From Lachnospiraceae bacterium (lineage in GTDB: Bacteria > Bacillota > Clostridia > Lachnospirales > Lachnospiraceae), in the NCBI GenBank assembly GCA_021199235.1, contig JAJQIL010000100.1, forward strand, positions 1 to 61,787: DNA of 61,787 nt, given 5' to 3'. Positions 23,890 through 33,934 of this stretch are shown here, piece after piece. The translations under genes were made by a program, and so were the position numbers. Below the pieces are notes generated by a model. That model was given only the letters and a program-made list of their open reading frames with translations, ran no database searches and was not told the origin of the DNA. Position 1 is the stretch's first letter, and every line of letters starts with the position of its first letter.

Positions 23890-26800
23890 ATGTATCTGAA
23901 GAGTATTGAAGTACAGGGCTTTAAATCATTTGCCAATAAAATCGTTTTTCAGTTTCACAACGGCATTACGGCAATTGTTGGCCCGAATGGAAGCGGAAAG
24001 AGCAATGTAGCCGACGCAGTGCGCTGGGTGCTCGGTGAGCAGAGCGCGAAGTCTTTGCGCGGTTCGAGCATGCAGGACATCATTTTTGCCGGGACCGAGA
24101 CACGAAAGCCGCTTGGATTTGCTTCGGTATCAATCACACTGGACAATGCGGATCATCAGCTTGCCGTCTCATATGATGAGGTGACGGTGACACGGCGTGT
24201 GTATCGTTCCGGTGAGAGTGAGTATCTGATGAATGGGACGCAGGTGCGTCTGCGCGACATCAACGAGCTTTTCTACGACACGGGTATCGGTAAGGAAGGC
24301 TATTCCATTATCGGACAGGGCCAGATTGAGCGGATCATCAGCGGAAAGCCGGAGGAGCGCAGGGAGCTTTTTGATGAGGCTGCCGGCATTGTCAAGTTCA
24401 AACGCCGGAAAATGTCCGCGTTGAAAAAGCTGGATTCGGAACGTCAGAATCTGACGCGTGTCAATGATATCCTCTCCGAACTGACCCGTCAGCTGGGGCC
24501 GCTGGAAAAGCAGGCGGAAACGGCAAAGATCTACCTGCAGAAAAGAGATACCTTAAAGACCTGCGACGTCAATCTTTTTTTGCTGGAGACCGAAAAGATT
24601 CAGAAGGATATGGAATCTCTGTCAGAAAAACAGCAGGTGACCGAAGAACAGCTTGCATCCGCGAAAATGGAATATGACCGCACAAAGACAGAGTATGAAG
24701 CTGCTGAGCAGGAAATCGCCCGCATGGATGAAGCTTTGCAGAAAAAGCGCGATGAGGCTGCGGAAGGGCGGCTTCGCAAAGGACAGTTTGAGAACCAGAT
24801 CCAGCTGCTTAAGGAACAGATCCGTACCGCAGAGAACAGCGACGAGCATTTTCATTCCCGTATCACGGCGATTGACGGTCAGATCGCGGAGTATGAAGAG
24901 CAGGAAAGGCAGGCGGGGGAAGAACTGGACAGCCAGCGCGGTCAGCTGAAGCTTGCCAGTGCCGACGCCTCTGCGAAGCAGGAAATAATCGCAGTACTTG
25001 GCAGCGAATGCGCTTCCCTGGAGTCGGACATCGAGAAGGCCAAGGGTGCGATCATTGATCTTTTGAATCAGCGGGCTACGCTGAAAGCGCATATGCAGCG
25101 CTATGACACGATGGCGGAGCAGGCGCAGCTGCGGAAGACACAGCTTTCGCAGGAAGTGCTGCGGCTGAAAAGTGAGGAGGCCTCGCAGGACGATATCTGC
25201 CGCCAGACGCAGGCGGAATACGACGAGGTCACGGCACGCATTGAGGCGCTGAATGAGAGAAGCGACGCGGTCAATGAGTCGCTGGAGAAGACACAGCGGG
25301 AGCTGACCGGACAGAATCAGCGGATGGAGGAAGATCACACCCGTTATCACAGAGAGGTTTCGCGGCTGGAGTCGCTGAAAAATATTGCGGAGCGCTATGA
25401 CGGATACGGGAACAGCATCCGCCGCGTGATGGAGAGGAAGAACCAGGAACCCGGTATTCTGGGCGTGGTCGCGGATATTATTCGTGTGGATAAGGAATAT
25501 GAGACCGCGATCGAGACGGCTCTGGGCGGAAATATTCAGAACATCGTCACAGATACCGAGGAGACTGCAAAACGGCAGATTGAGTATTTAAAAAAGAATA
25601 AATACGGGCGCGCGACCTTTCTGCCATTGTCCGGTCTGACGAACCGCGGCGGCTTTTCCACACCGCAGGCACTGAAAGAGCCGGGCGTGATCGGACTTGC
25701 CTCCTCCCTTGCCCAGGCGGACGCAAAATACGGCACTCTGGTAGAGTCTCTGCTTGGACGAACGGTCGTGGCGGATCAGATCGATCATGCGATCGCTCTG
25801 GCAAAAAAATACCGGCATTCCCTGCGCATAGTAACACTCGACGGAGAGCTGTTGAATCCGGGCGGATCAATGAGCGGCGGCGCTTTCAAAAACGCCGGAA
25901 ATCTGCTGGGACGCCGCCGGGAAATCGACGATCTGGAAAAGCGCGTGAAGAAAAGCTGGGCAGCTCTGGATGAACTGCAGGGTCTGATTGACCGTACCCG
26001 CAGCGAGCGCAATCGCCTGCGGGAAGAGCTTGTCCGTCTGAATGAGGAATTGCAGAAGGAATATCTGGCCCAGAATACGGCAAAGCTGCGTCTGGATGAG
26101 ATCAGTGAAAAACAGAGCTCTACATCGGAGACCTGGCGGAAGCTGCAGGGTGAGCATGCCCAGATCGAGCAGCAGATGAAAGACATTCAGGACAGCCTTT
26201 CCGGGGAGCAGGATGAGCTGGATCGATCCGTACAGAAAGAAAAAGAGTACGAGACGAAAATCAGCGAACAGCAGGCGCTTCTGGAGCAAAAACGGCTTGA
26301 AGAGCGGGAAGCTTCCGCAAAAGTGCAGGAGACGCAGCTGCTTCTTTCCAGACTGGAACAGCAGGAACAGTTTATCCGGCAGAACCTGACCCGCATCCGT
26401 CAGGAAAAGGAACGCCTGCTTCAGGAAAAAGCGGAAGCCGAGGAAGAACAGAAGGGCGCGGCAGGAAATGTCCGCGAAAAGCAGGAGCAGATTGCGCAGA
26501 TTGAAGATGTGCTGATCCATGCCGAAGCATCAGAAAAGAATCTGCAGGAAGAAATAGAGAAGCTGCAGGCCCAACGGGAGGCGATCGGCGCCTCACATAA
26601 ACAGTTTTTTGCCGCACGGGAAGAACTGTCCGAGCAGATCAGCCTTCTGGATAAAGAGAGCTTCCGCCTGAATGCGCAGGCGGAGAAGATCACGGAGCAG
26701 AAGGACGCGCGGATTAACTATATGTGGGAAGAATATGCGCTGACCTGGACATCCGCACAGGAGCTTAAGGATGAGTCCTGTACGGCAGTGACGCCGCTCA

Positions 26801-27450
26801 AAAAGCAGATTGCGGAGCTGAAAAGTGAGATCAAAGCGCTCGGCAGCGTGAATGTGAACGCGATCGAGGATTTCAAAGAGCTTTCCGAGCGGCATACGTT
26901 CCTCTCCGGGCAGCATGAGGATCTGCAGAAGGCGGAAGCGGCTCTGGTGAAGATCATCGAGGAACTTGACGCGGGAATGCGTACGCAGTTTAAAGAACAG
27001 TTTTCCCGTATACAGGCCGAGTTTGATAAGACCTTCAAACAGCTGTTCGGCGGAGGCCGCGGCACGCTGGAGCTGATGGAGGACGAAGACATCCTTGAAG
27101 CAGGCATCCGCATCATCGCGCAGCCGCCCGGCAAGAAGCTGCAGAACATGATGCAGCTCTCCGGCGGAGAAAAATCGCTGACCGCGATCGCGCTGCTGTT
27201 CGCCATCCAGAATCTGAAACCCTCGCCGTTCTGCCTGCTGGATGAGATCGAGGCGGCGCTCGACGAGAGCAACGTAGACCGATTTGCAAATTATCTGCAC
27301 CGGTTGACAAAAAATACGCAATTTATTATCATAACTCACAGAAGAGGCGTGATGAACGCGGCGGATCGTCTGTACGGCATTACCATGCAGGAAAAAGGCG
27401 TTTCCACGCTTGTGTCAGTCAACCTGATCGAGGATGAACTGGACGCGTGA
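23890..27450 (+). CDS. smc: Chromosome segregation protein SMC
   Basis: The 1186-aa condensin subunit has Walker A GPNGSGKSN near residue 32, long coiled coils (about 165-500 and 675-1010), a hinge around 510-670 (GVVADIIRV; GGSMSGG) and the C-terminal head with LSGGEKSLTAIALLFAI and Walker B FCLLDEIEAALDE. It entraps DNA with ScpAB to organise and segregate the chromosome. Length matches the family. ATG 23890 has only a weak GGGTAAAGT site and may rely on coupling to rnc. Confidence 0.98.
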   Translation: MYLKSIEVQGFKSFANKIVFQFHNGITAIVGPNGSGKSNVADAVRWVLGEQSAKSLRGSSMQDIIFAGTETRKPLGFASVSITLDNADHQLAVSYDEVTVTRRVYRSGESEYLMNGTQVRLRDINELFYDTGIGKEGYSIIGQGQIERIISGKPEERRELFDEAAGIVKFKRRKMSALKKLDSERQNLTRVNDILSELTRQLGPLEKQAETAKIYLQKRDTLKTCDVNLFLLETEKIQKDMESLSEKQQVTEEQLASAKMEYDRTKTEYEAAEQEIARMDEALQKKRDEAAEGRLRKGQFENQIQLLKEQIRTAENSDEHFHSRITAIDGQIAEYEEQERQAGEELDSQRGQLKLASADASAKQEIIAVLGSECASLESDIEKAKGAIIDLLNQRATLKAHMQRYDTMAEQAQLRKTQLSQEVLRLKSEEASQDDICRQTQAEYDEVTARIEALNERSDAVNESLEKTQRELTGQNQRMEEDHTRYHREVSRLESLKNIAERYDGYGNSIRRVMERKNQEPGILGVVADIIRVDKEYETAIETALGGNIQNIVTDTEETAKRQIEYLKKNKYGRATFLPLSGLTNRGGFSTPQALKEPGVIGLASSLAQADAKYGTLVESLLGRTVVADQIDHAIALAKKYRHSLRIVTLDGELLNPGGSMSGGAFKNAGNLLGRRREIDDLEKRVKKSWAALDELQGLIDRTRSERNRLREELVRLNEELQKEYLAQNTAKLRLDEISEKQSSTSETWRKLQGEHAQIEQQMKDIQDSLSGEQDELDRSVQKEKEYETKISEQQALLEQKRLEEREASAKVQETQLLLSRLEQQEQFIRQNLTRIRQEKERLLQEKAEAEEEQKGAAGNVREKQEQIAQIEDVLIHAEASEKNLQEEIEKLQAQREAIGASHKQFFAAREELSEQISLLDKESFRLNAQAEKITEQKDARINYMWEEYALTWTSAQELKDESCTAVTPLKKQIAELKSEIKALGSVNVNAIEDFKELSERHTFLSGQHEDLQKAEAALVKIIEELDAGMRTQFKEQFSRIQAEFDKTFKQLFGGGRGTLELMEDEDILEAGIRIIAQPPGKKLQNMMQLSGGEKSLTAIALLFAIQNLKPSPFCLLDEIEAALDESNVDRFANYLHRLTKNTQFIIITHRRGVMNAADRLYGITMQEKGVSTLVSVNLIEDELDA

Positions 27451-27584
27451 TGCATGGCCGGAGAGAGCCTGTGGTGTCTGCCGGTAAAGCATCCAGGGGT
27501 CTTAGCCGGGAGATCATTTTGAACTGAGCAGGTAATCGGAGCACAGGGTTTGCTGCAGACAGGCATAGAAGAGGAGTGACGTGT

Positions 27585-28526
27585 ATGGAGGAGAAAAAAG
27601 GATTTTTCAGACGGCTGGCGGATGGGCTGGCGAAGACCCGGAACAACATTGTCTCCGGCGTCGACGCGATTTTCCGAGGGTTTTCCAGTATTGACGATGA
27701 TTTTTACGATGAGATCGAGGAAATCCTTGTGATGGGCGACCTTGGCATCAATGCGACGACGTCGATCATAGAAGATCTGAAAGCCAAAGTAAAGGAACGG
27801 AATATCAAGGACCCAGCCGCATGCAAGCAGCTGCTCATCGAGAGCATTAAGGATGAGATGAATGTCGGTGAGACTGCGTATGAGTTCGAAAACCGCAGAT
27901 CTGTAATCCTCGTGATCGGTGTCAACGGCGTCGGTAAGACCACCAGCATCGGCAAGCTTGCGGATATGCTGAAAAACCAGGGGAAAAAGGTCGTCCTCGC
28001 TGCTGCGGATACATTCCGCGCCGCTGCCGGAGAACAGCTGGTGGAATGGGGGCAGAGGGCTGGCGTAGACGTCATCAGCGGACAGGAGGGATCGGATCCC
28101 GCCTCTGTAGTCTATGACGCAATCGCTGCGGTGAAGGCCCGCAACGCGGATGTCCTGATCTGCGATACGGCGGGACGTCTGCACAATAAAAAGAATCTGA
28201 TGAATGAGCTCGGAAAGATCAACCGGATTCTGGAGCGGGAATATCCGGAGGCGTACAAAGAGACTCTGGTGGTACTGGACGGCACTACAGGGCAGAACGC
28301 GCTCGTGCAGGCCCGTGAATTCAAAGAAGCCGCGGACATTACGGGCATTATCCTTACGAAGCTGGACGGCACGGCAAAGGGCGGAATTGCGGTGGCCATC
28401 CACTCGGAGCTGGGTATTCCGGTGAAGTATATCGGTGTCGGCGAGAAGATCGATGATCTGCAGAAATTCAACCCGGATGATTTTGTGAACGCACTGTTTG
28501 ATTATGATCCGGCGGCCGCACGATGA
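27585..28526 (+). CDS. ftsY: Signal recognition particle receptor FtsY
   Basis: FtsY is the SRP receptor GTPase that docks ribosome-nascent chains at the membrane. The 313-aa protein has a short N-domain (GFFRRLADGLAKTRNNIVSG) and a G-domain with GVNGVGKTTSIGKLA, AADTFRAAA, CDTAGRLHNK and TKLDGTAKGG. There is no long acidic A domain, usual in Firmicutes. ATG 27585 follows GAGGAG with 8-nt spacing; GTG 27576 overlaps that site. Confidence 0.96.
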   Translation: MEEKKGFFRRLADGLAKTRNNIVSGVDAIFRGFSSIDDDFYDEIEEILVMGDLGINATTSIIEDLKAKVKERNIKDPAACKQLLIESIKDEMNVGETAYEFENRRSVILVIGVNGVGKTTSIGKLADMLKNQGKKVVLAAADTFRAAAGEQLVEWGQRAGVDVISGQEGSDPASVVYDAIAAVKARNADVLICDTAGRLHNKKNLMNELGKINRILEREYPEAYKETLVVLDGTTGQNALVQAREFKEAADITGIILTKLDGTAKGGIAVAIHSELGIPVKYIGVGEKIDDLQKFNPDDFVNALFDYDPAAAR

Positions 28527-28624
28527 TAAAAAGCGGTAAGCAGCAAAAGCCGGGGCAGTGACATAATCGCGGAAAAATGAATAATCGTGAAGATATGGAA
28601 CGGTTGCAATGAAGAAAGGAACGA

Positions 28625-29854
28625 ATGGTGACGGAAATGGAAATGCTGACATTGGAGAGTTTTGACGAGGCCTGTGAGTGCGTGAAACAGGTCGTTTCGG
28701 AGACCAAGCTGGTCTACAGTGATTATTTCAGCGCACAGACCGGCAATAAGGTCTATCTGAAGCCGGAAAATATGCAGAAGACGGGAGCATATAAGATTCG
28801 CGGGGCTTATTATAAGATCAGCACCCTCACCGATGAGGTGCGCGCGAAAGGCCTGATTACCGCGTCAGCCGGAAATCACGCGCAGGGCGTCGCCTACGCG
28901 GCGCAGGCGTATGGCTGTAAGGCAGTGATCGTGATGCCTGCCACGACGCCTCTGATGAAGATCAACCGCACAAAGAGCTACGGCGCGGAGGTGGTGCTGC
29001 ACGGCGAAGTGTACGATGAGGCCTGCGAGTACGCGCTTCAGCTTGCGGATGAAAAGGGCTATACCTTTATTCACCCGTTCGACGATCCGGCTGTGGCGAC
29101 CGGCCAGGGTACGATCGCGATGGAGATCATCAAGGACCTGCCGCTCGTGGATTATATTCTTGTGCCGATCGGCGGCGGCGGCCTGGCGACCGGCGTTTCT
29201 ACGCTGGCAAAGCTGCTGAATCCGAAGATCCAGGTCATTGGTGTGGAGCCGGAGGGCGCTGCCTGCATGAAGGCTTCTCTTGCGGCCGGGGAGGTCACGA
29301 CCCTTCCGGGTGTGAATACCATTGCAGACGGCACCGCGGTCAAGACTCCCGGTTCCGTTATTTTCCCGTATATTCAGAAAAATCTCGACGACATCATCAC
29401 CGTAAGCGATGATGAGCTGATCGTGGCTTTCCTTGATATGGTGGAAAACCATAAGATGATCGTTGAGAACTCCGGCCTTCTGACCGTGGCGGCGCTGAAA
29501 CATCTTGATTTTAAAAATAAGAGGGTCGTGTCGATCTTAAGCGGCGGCAACATGGACATCATCACCATGTCTTCCGTTGTGCAGCATGGTCTGATCCAGA
29601 GAGACCGGATCTTTACCATTTCGGTTCTGCTTCCGGACCGTCCGGGCGAGCTTGTGCGAGTGGCTTCCATCATCGCCGAGGAACAGGGCAATGTCATCCG
29701 TCTGGATCACAATCAGTTCGTCAGCACCAACCGCAACGCGGCCGTGGAGCTGCGGATCACGCTGGAGGCATTCGGAACGGATCACAAGAAACGTATTATT
29801 GACGCGCTGAAGAACCACGGATACAATCCGATCCAGAAGGCAGCGACGCTCTGA
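28625..29854 (+). CDS. ilvA: Threonine ammonia-lyase (threonine dehydratase)
   Basis: This PLP enzyme converts L-threonine to 2-oxobutanoate and ammonia. PLP lysine K57 is in TGAYKIRGAYYK, the phosphate-binding loop is GGGGLATGV, and SAGNHAQGVAYAA is typical. A C-terminal ACT-like domain (about 325-409; TISVLLPDRPGELVRVASI) suggests allosteric control. The 409-aa medium form could serve isoleucine synthesis or catabolism; no ilv genes adjoin. ATG 28625 follows AAAGGAACGA. Confidence 0.93.
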   Translation: MVTEMEMLTLESFDEACECVKQVVSETKLVYSDYFSAQTGNKVYLKPENMQKTGAYKIRGAYYKISTLTDEVRAKGLITASAGNHAQGVAYAAQAYGCKAVIVMPATTPLMKINRTKSYGAEVVLHGEVYDEACEYALQLADEKGYTFIHPFDDPAVATGQGTIAMEIIKDLPLVDYILVPIGGGGLATGVSTLAKLLNPKIQVIGVEPEGAACMKASLAAGEVTTLPGVNTIADGTAVKTPGSVIFPYIQKNLDDIITVSDDELIVAFLDMVENHKMIVENSGLLTVAALKHLDFKNKRVVSILSGGNMDIITMSSVVQHGLIQRDRIFTISVLLPDRPGELVRVASIIAEEQGNVIRLDHNQFVSTNRNAAVELRITLEAFGTDHKKRIIDALKNHGYNPIQKAATL

Positions 29855-29881
29855 TTACGTTTCAGGAAAGAGAATAATTAT

Positions 29882-30697
29882 ATGGACAGTGAATTAAGAT
29901 TTGCCATTTTAATCGATGCGGACAATATTTCAGACCGTTACGTGAAGATCATTCTGGATGAGGCCGCCAACAGCGGTGTCGCCACGTATAAGCGGATTTA
30001 CGGCGACTGGACAAGCCCGCGTCTGGCGTCATGGAAAAACGTTCTGCTGGAAAATTCCATTATCCCGATGCAGCAGTACAGCTATACCTTCGGGAAAAAC
30101 GCCACGGATTCCTCAATCATCATCGACGCGATGGACATCCTGTATTCGGGGAATGTCGACGGCTTCTGTCTGGTCTCCTCCGACAGCGACTTTACCAGGC
30201 TGGCTTCCAGACTGCGGGAATCCGGCATGCAGGTGATCGGCATGGGCGAGCAGAAGACGCCGAAACCGTTTATCTCCGCATGCAACCAGTTCAAATATCT
30301 GGATCTGATCTATTCCAACCAGCAGAAGGAGGAGGAAGAACAGGAAGTGCAGGAAACTCCAAAACAGAAAACGGGTGCTTCCGCCTCGAAACACAAAGAA
30401 TCTTCCGGTTCCTCCAAAAAGAAGTCTTCTGGTTCGAAGGACAGGGAGCTGAGGCAGGTCCGCAAGACGATCAACGCCATCATCGAAAAGTTTTCCGACG
30501 AGGACGGATGGCTGTTTTCGGGAAAGCTTGGCGACCAGCTTTCCAAGCGTATGCCGGAATTTGACGTGCGCAACTATGGATTTACAAAGTTTACGCCGTT
30601 TATCAATTCCCTCGGCAATTATGAGACGGACAAGCGCTCCGCGAGCGGGGGATCGCAGCAGATCTATTTCCGGATTAAAGACGGTAAAACAAAATAA
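29882..30697 (+). CDS. NYN domain RNase-like protein with OST-HTH/LOTUS domain
   Basis: The N-terminal half is a NYN/LabA-type PIN-like nuclease domain: FAILIDADNIS, an acidic SSSII IDAMDIL-like region, and VSSDSDFTRLASRLRESG with the conserved Asp residues. A Lys/Ser-rich linker (about 150-185) leads to a C-terminal OST-HTH/LOTUS-like domain that binds RNA in other proteins (FSDEDGWLFSGKLGDQLSKR; DVRNYGFTKFTPFI). RNA cleavage or binding is inferred. It lies 27 nt after ilvA and ends in its own terminator. Confidence 0.85.
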   Translation: MDSELRFAILIDADNISDRYVKIILDEAANSGVATYKRIYGDWTSPRLASWKNVLLENSIIPMQQYSYTFGKNATDSSIIIDAMDILYSGNVDGFCLVSSDSDFTRLASRLRESGMQVIGMGEQKTPKPFISACNQFKYLDLIYSNQQKEEEEQEVQETPKQKTGASASKHKESSGSSKKKSSGSKDRELRQVRKTINAIIEKFSDEDGWLFSGKLGDQLSKRMPEFDVRNYGFTKFTPFINSLGNYETDKRSASGGSQQIYFRIKDGKTK

Positions 30698-30706
30698 GAG
30701 TTCACG

Positions 30707-30733
30707 GGCAGGTTCTGGAAGGACCTGCCTTTT
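30707..30733 (+). terminator. Terminator after the NYN gene
   Basis: GGCAGGT (30707-30713) pairs with ACCTGCC (30723-30729), followed by TTTT. Confidence 0.7.
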
Positions 30734-30771
30734 ACATACAATGATAATACCAGGGTCAAAAAGGAGCTTCT

Positions 30772-31041
30772 ATGACAGGTTCACTTCAAAAAAATACACT
30801 GGCGCAATCCCTTCAGCTTCCGGAGGACTGCCGGCGGGGGTGTGCGCTTGCCACAATGACGGGACGGAAACGGCTCTGTATTGAGAATTTCAAGGGAATC
30901 TGTTCCTATACGCCTGAGAGCGTGCGGCTTAACGTAACGGGCGGCAGAATCTGCGTGAGCGGTCAATGTCTGCGGATTGACTGCTATTCAAAGGAGGAAA
31001 TCGAAATCTCCGGCCGGATTGCAAAGATTGAGTTCGAGTAA
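30772..31041 (+). CDS. yqfC: Sporulation protein YqfC (YabP/YqfC family)
   Basis: An 89-aa protein matching the YabP/YqfC family (LCIENFKGICSYTPESVRLN; CLRIDCYSKEEIEISGRI). In Bacillus yqfC-yqfD is expressed in the mother cell under SigE during sporulation; the molecular role is not settled. ATG 30772 follows AAAAGGAGCTTCT. It is 32 nt upstream of yqfD, the standard pair, and is evidence that the organism can sporulate. Confidence 0.88.
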   Translation: MTGSLQKNTLAQSLQLPEDCRRGCALATMTGRKRLCIENFKGICSYTPESVRLNVTGGRICVSGQCLRIDCYSKEEIEISGRIAKIEFE

Positions 31042-31073
31042 CAGTTCAGAATATTATAAAAGGAGCTTCCTGT

Positions 31074-32284
31074 ATGGAACAGCGTTTGCTCGATTTCTTC
31101 CGCGGTTATGTCCGTATCCGGATCACCGGTTCCTCCCGTGACCGTTTCCTGAATCTGTGTGCGCACCGGGGAATCCGGCTGTGGTGCCTGATGGCGGTCG
31201 AAGATGGTTTTGAAGCCTGTATTTCCAAAACGGATTTTTTCGTCTGAAAGAGATTGTCCGTAAAAGCCATACGGACATTCGGATCACAAGGCGGTATGGG
31301 TTTCCGTTTCTGATTCACAGATACCGGCAAAGAGGCGCCTGCCTTGCCGGCGCTTTCTGCGCTCTGCTGCTGCTGGCCTGGCTGTCCGCGCATATCTGGA
31401 GCATTACGATCGAAGGTAATGTTTCCCAGACAGACGACGTGATATTTGAATATCTGGGAAATGAAGGCGTGAGCCACGGCATGTGGAAAAATCAGGTGAA
31501 TACGCAGGAACTCTCGGACGGGATCCGGAATTATTTCAGCCGGTTCTCCTGGGTCTCCGCGGAGCTGAAAGGGACGCGGCTTTCCATCTATGTCAAAGAA
31601 GGACTTCCGGATGAGGAAGAACCCGATGAATCGGAAAACGGAACGCTTTCCGGCATTGCCGCGGCAAAATCCGGCGAAATCATCTCCATCTATGTGCGGA
31701 AAGGAATCGCAGCGGTGGCGGCAGGAGATGTGGTGGAGGCCGGAACCCTGCTTGTATCGGGACAAATTCCGATCTACAGTGACGACGGGGAAATTATTTC
31801 CTGGCAGGAGACAACCGCGGATGCGGATATTGTGATTAGAACAGAGACACCTTATTATGAGGAGCTGGAATATGAAACGGAGCTGAAATACTATACCGGT
31901 AAAGAAAAAGTGCGGCATATGCTGCGCGTAGGCGGGGCTTTCTTCTCACTTCCCGGAAATCTGACGCCGTATGATTCCGGTGATGTCACAGGAGAAATTA
32001 CCCAGATGAAAATATCTGAAAATTTTTATCTGCCGATATGGTTTTATAAATATACAATCCGTGAGTATGAAAATTTGAACTATATCATTTCAAAAGAGCA
32101 GGCGTGCGAAAACTTAGAAGATAATTTATATTCTTTCATTGAAAGTTTAAAGAAAAAAGGGGTTCAAATATTTCAAAATAATGTTACAATAGGAACGTAT
32201 GAAAAATCGGCAGTAGCGCAGGGGATCCTGATTACGGATGAGAGCGCGGTAACGCGGGTTGATGAGAGTGCACCGGACATATGA
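31074..32284 (+). CDS. yqfD: Sporulation protein YqfD, interrupted by a -1 frameshift
   Basis: ATG 31074 (after AGGAGCTTCCTGT) opens a 57-codon frame ending in TGA at 31245-31247. The -1 frame then stays open to 32284. Joining at TTTTTTC (31235-31241) gives TDFF-RLKEIVRKSHTDIRI-RYGFP, which is what YqfD proteins show at that point. A membrane helix (CLAGAFCALLLLAWLSAHIW) and the rest of the family domain follow, about 400 aa in all. Explanations are programmed -1 slippage, a lost T in a homopolymer (real mutation or sequencing error), or a pseudogene. No other lesion is visible, which argues against long decay. Confidence 0.8.
31235..31277 (+). promoter_or_regulatory. Slippery heptamer and downstream hairpin in yqfD
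   Basis: T-TTT-TTC at 31235-31241 is in the correct phase (GAT TTT TTC) for tandem -1 slippage. A perfect 8-bp stem TGTCCGTA/TACGGACA (31255-31262 with 31270-31277) starts 13 nt later, somewhat farther than the usual 5-9 nt. Its role as a stimulator is inference. Confidence 0.45.
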
Positions 32285-32365
32285 AAACACTTCGGATACG
32301 CGGACTGCCGGATCATACGCTTCGAGCGACAAAAGGGTAAATGATTTGGAGGAAGAGCTGCGGGA

Positions 32366-33397
32366 ATGAGCATGTCAGAGAAGACTCTTACCATATCGGC
32401 CGGACACGAGACGAATGTTTTCGGCCAGTTTGACAAAAATATCAAAAAGATAGAAAGGGCGCTTCATGTGACCGTGTTGAACCGCGACGACGGAATTCGT
32501 GTGATCGGAGGACCCGATAATATCGCACGGGCGGGCGAAATTTTTGAAAACCTCTCGGAGCTGTCCCGCCGCGGGAACCTTATCACAGAGCAGAATGTGG
32601 ATTACGCGATCGCGCTGGCGATGGATGGAAAGACTTCTTCTCTGGTAGAGATGGACAATGACTGCATCTGCCATACGATCAACGGCAAACCGATCAAGCC
32701 TAAGACGCTCGGACAGAAAAGCTACGTGGACGCTATCCGGCGGGATATGATCGTGTTCGGGATAGGTCCGGCCGGTACCGGCAAGACCTATCTGGCGATG
32801 GCCATGGCGATCGCGGCGTTCAAAAATGAGGAGGTCAGCCGTATCATCCTCACGCGTCCGGCGATTGAGGCGGGGGAGAAGCTTGGTTTCCTTCCGGGCG
32901 ACCTGCAGAGCAAGGTGGATCCGTACCTGCGTCCGCTTTATGACGCACTGTACCAGATCATGGGGGCAGAGAGCTTTTCCAGAAATATGGAAAAAGGCCT
33001 GATCGAAGTGGCGCCGCTCGCTTATATGCGCGGACGCACTCTCGACAATGCCTACATTATCCTGGATGAAGCACAGAATACGTCCCCGGCGCAGATGAAA
33101 ATGTTTCTGACGAGGATCGGCTTCGGTTCGAAAGTGATCGTGACCGGAGACCGTACGCAGAAGGATCTGCCGCCCGGCGCTCCATCCGGTCTGGATATCG
33201 CCATAAAAGTATTGTCAAAGGTAGAAGGCATCAGCTTCTGCACACTGACAAGTCAGGATGTCGTGCGTCATCCGCTGGTGCAGCGCATTGTGAACGCTTA
33301 TGAGGAATATGAGGAGCGGGAGCAGAGGCGAGCGGGCGCGAAAAAGCGCAGCGACGGCAAAGAAGTTCATGACGGCAGGGCACAACACCGGCAGTAA
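32366..33397 (+). CDS. phoH: PhoH family ATPase/ribonuclease
   Basis: The 343-aa protein has a KH-like N-terminal region (about 25-95) and a PhoH P-loop domain: GIGPAGTGKTYLAMAMA (Walker A), LTRPAIEAGEKLGFLPGD, AYIILDEAQNTSPAQMKMFL (Walker B) and GDRTQKDLP. PhoH/YbeZ proteins are RNA-associated ATPases that work with YbeY, the next gene. The tail is charged and low-complexity. ATG 32366 has a suboptimal GCGGGA upstream. The yqfCD-phoH-ybeY order is a conserved Clostridia cluster. Confidence 0.95.
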   Translation: MSMSEKTLTISAGHETNVFGQFDKNIKKIERALHVTVLNRDDGIRVIGGPDNIARAGEIFENLSELSRRGNLITEQNVDYAIALAMDGKTSSLVEMDNDCICHTINGKPIKPKTLGQKSYVDAIRRDMIVFGIGPAGTGKTYLAMAMAIAAFKNEEVSRIILTRPAIEAGEKLGFLPGDLQSKVDPYLRPLYDALYQIMGAESFSRNMEKGLIEVAPLAYMRGRTLDNAYIILDEAQNTSPAQMKMFLTRIGFGSKVIVTGDRTQKDLPPGAPSGLDIAIKVLSKVEGISFCTLTSQDVVRHPLVQRIVNAYEEYEEREQRRAGAKKRSDGKEVHDGRAQHRQ

Positions 33398-33423
33398 GGT
33401 GATACCGAAAGGAGAACGGCAGG

Positions 33424-33918
33424 ATGACCATAGATTTTCAGGATGAATCCGGGGGCAGGCTCGGTATCGATCTGTATGAGACTGCGCAGCGCGTGATCGA
33501 AGGGGCGATCGATCATATGGACTGTCCCTATGAAGTCTGCATCGGTCTGACGGTGACGGACAATGAGGAGATCCATCAGCTGAATCTGGAGCACAGGCAG
33601 ATTGACGCGCCGACGGATGTTCTTTCTTTCCCGATGATCGATTTTGAGACGCCGGGAGAGTTTGACTGGCTTGAGGACGAAGACGACTGCTTTGACCCGG
33701 AGAGCGGCGAACTCGTACTTGGTGATATTGTGATTTCCGCGGACAAGGTCCTGGAACAGGCAGACGCATACGGCCATTCGGTGACCAGAGAGTACGCGTT
33801 TTTGATCACACACAGTATACTGCACCTTCTTGGCTATGATCACATGACGGCGAGTGACGCAGCCGAGATGGAGCAGATCCAAAAGGATATACTGGAGACA
33901 CTGCACATAACAAGATAA
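33424..33918 (+). CDS. ybeY: Endoribonuclease YbeY (rRNA maturation)
   Basis: YbeY is a zinc-dependent single-strand RNase for 16S rRNA 3' maturation and 70S quality control. The metal motif THSILHLLGYDH (HxxxHxxxxxH) is near residues 124-135, with PTDVLSFPM upstream and LGDIVIS. An acidic insertion (DWLEDEDDCFDPE) is present near residue 80. Length 164 aa is normal. ATG 33424 follows AAAGGAGAACGGCAGG. Confidence 0.96.
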   Translation: MTIDFQDESGGRLGIDLYETAQRVIEGAIDHMDCPYEVCIGLTVTDNEEIHQLNLEHRQIDAPTDVLSFPMIDFETPGEFDWLEDEDDCFDPESGELVLGDIVISADKVLEQADAYGHSVTREYAFLITHSILHLLGYDHMTASDAAEMEQIQKDILETLHITR

Positions 33919-33934
33919 ACAGGAGGGTATAATT

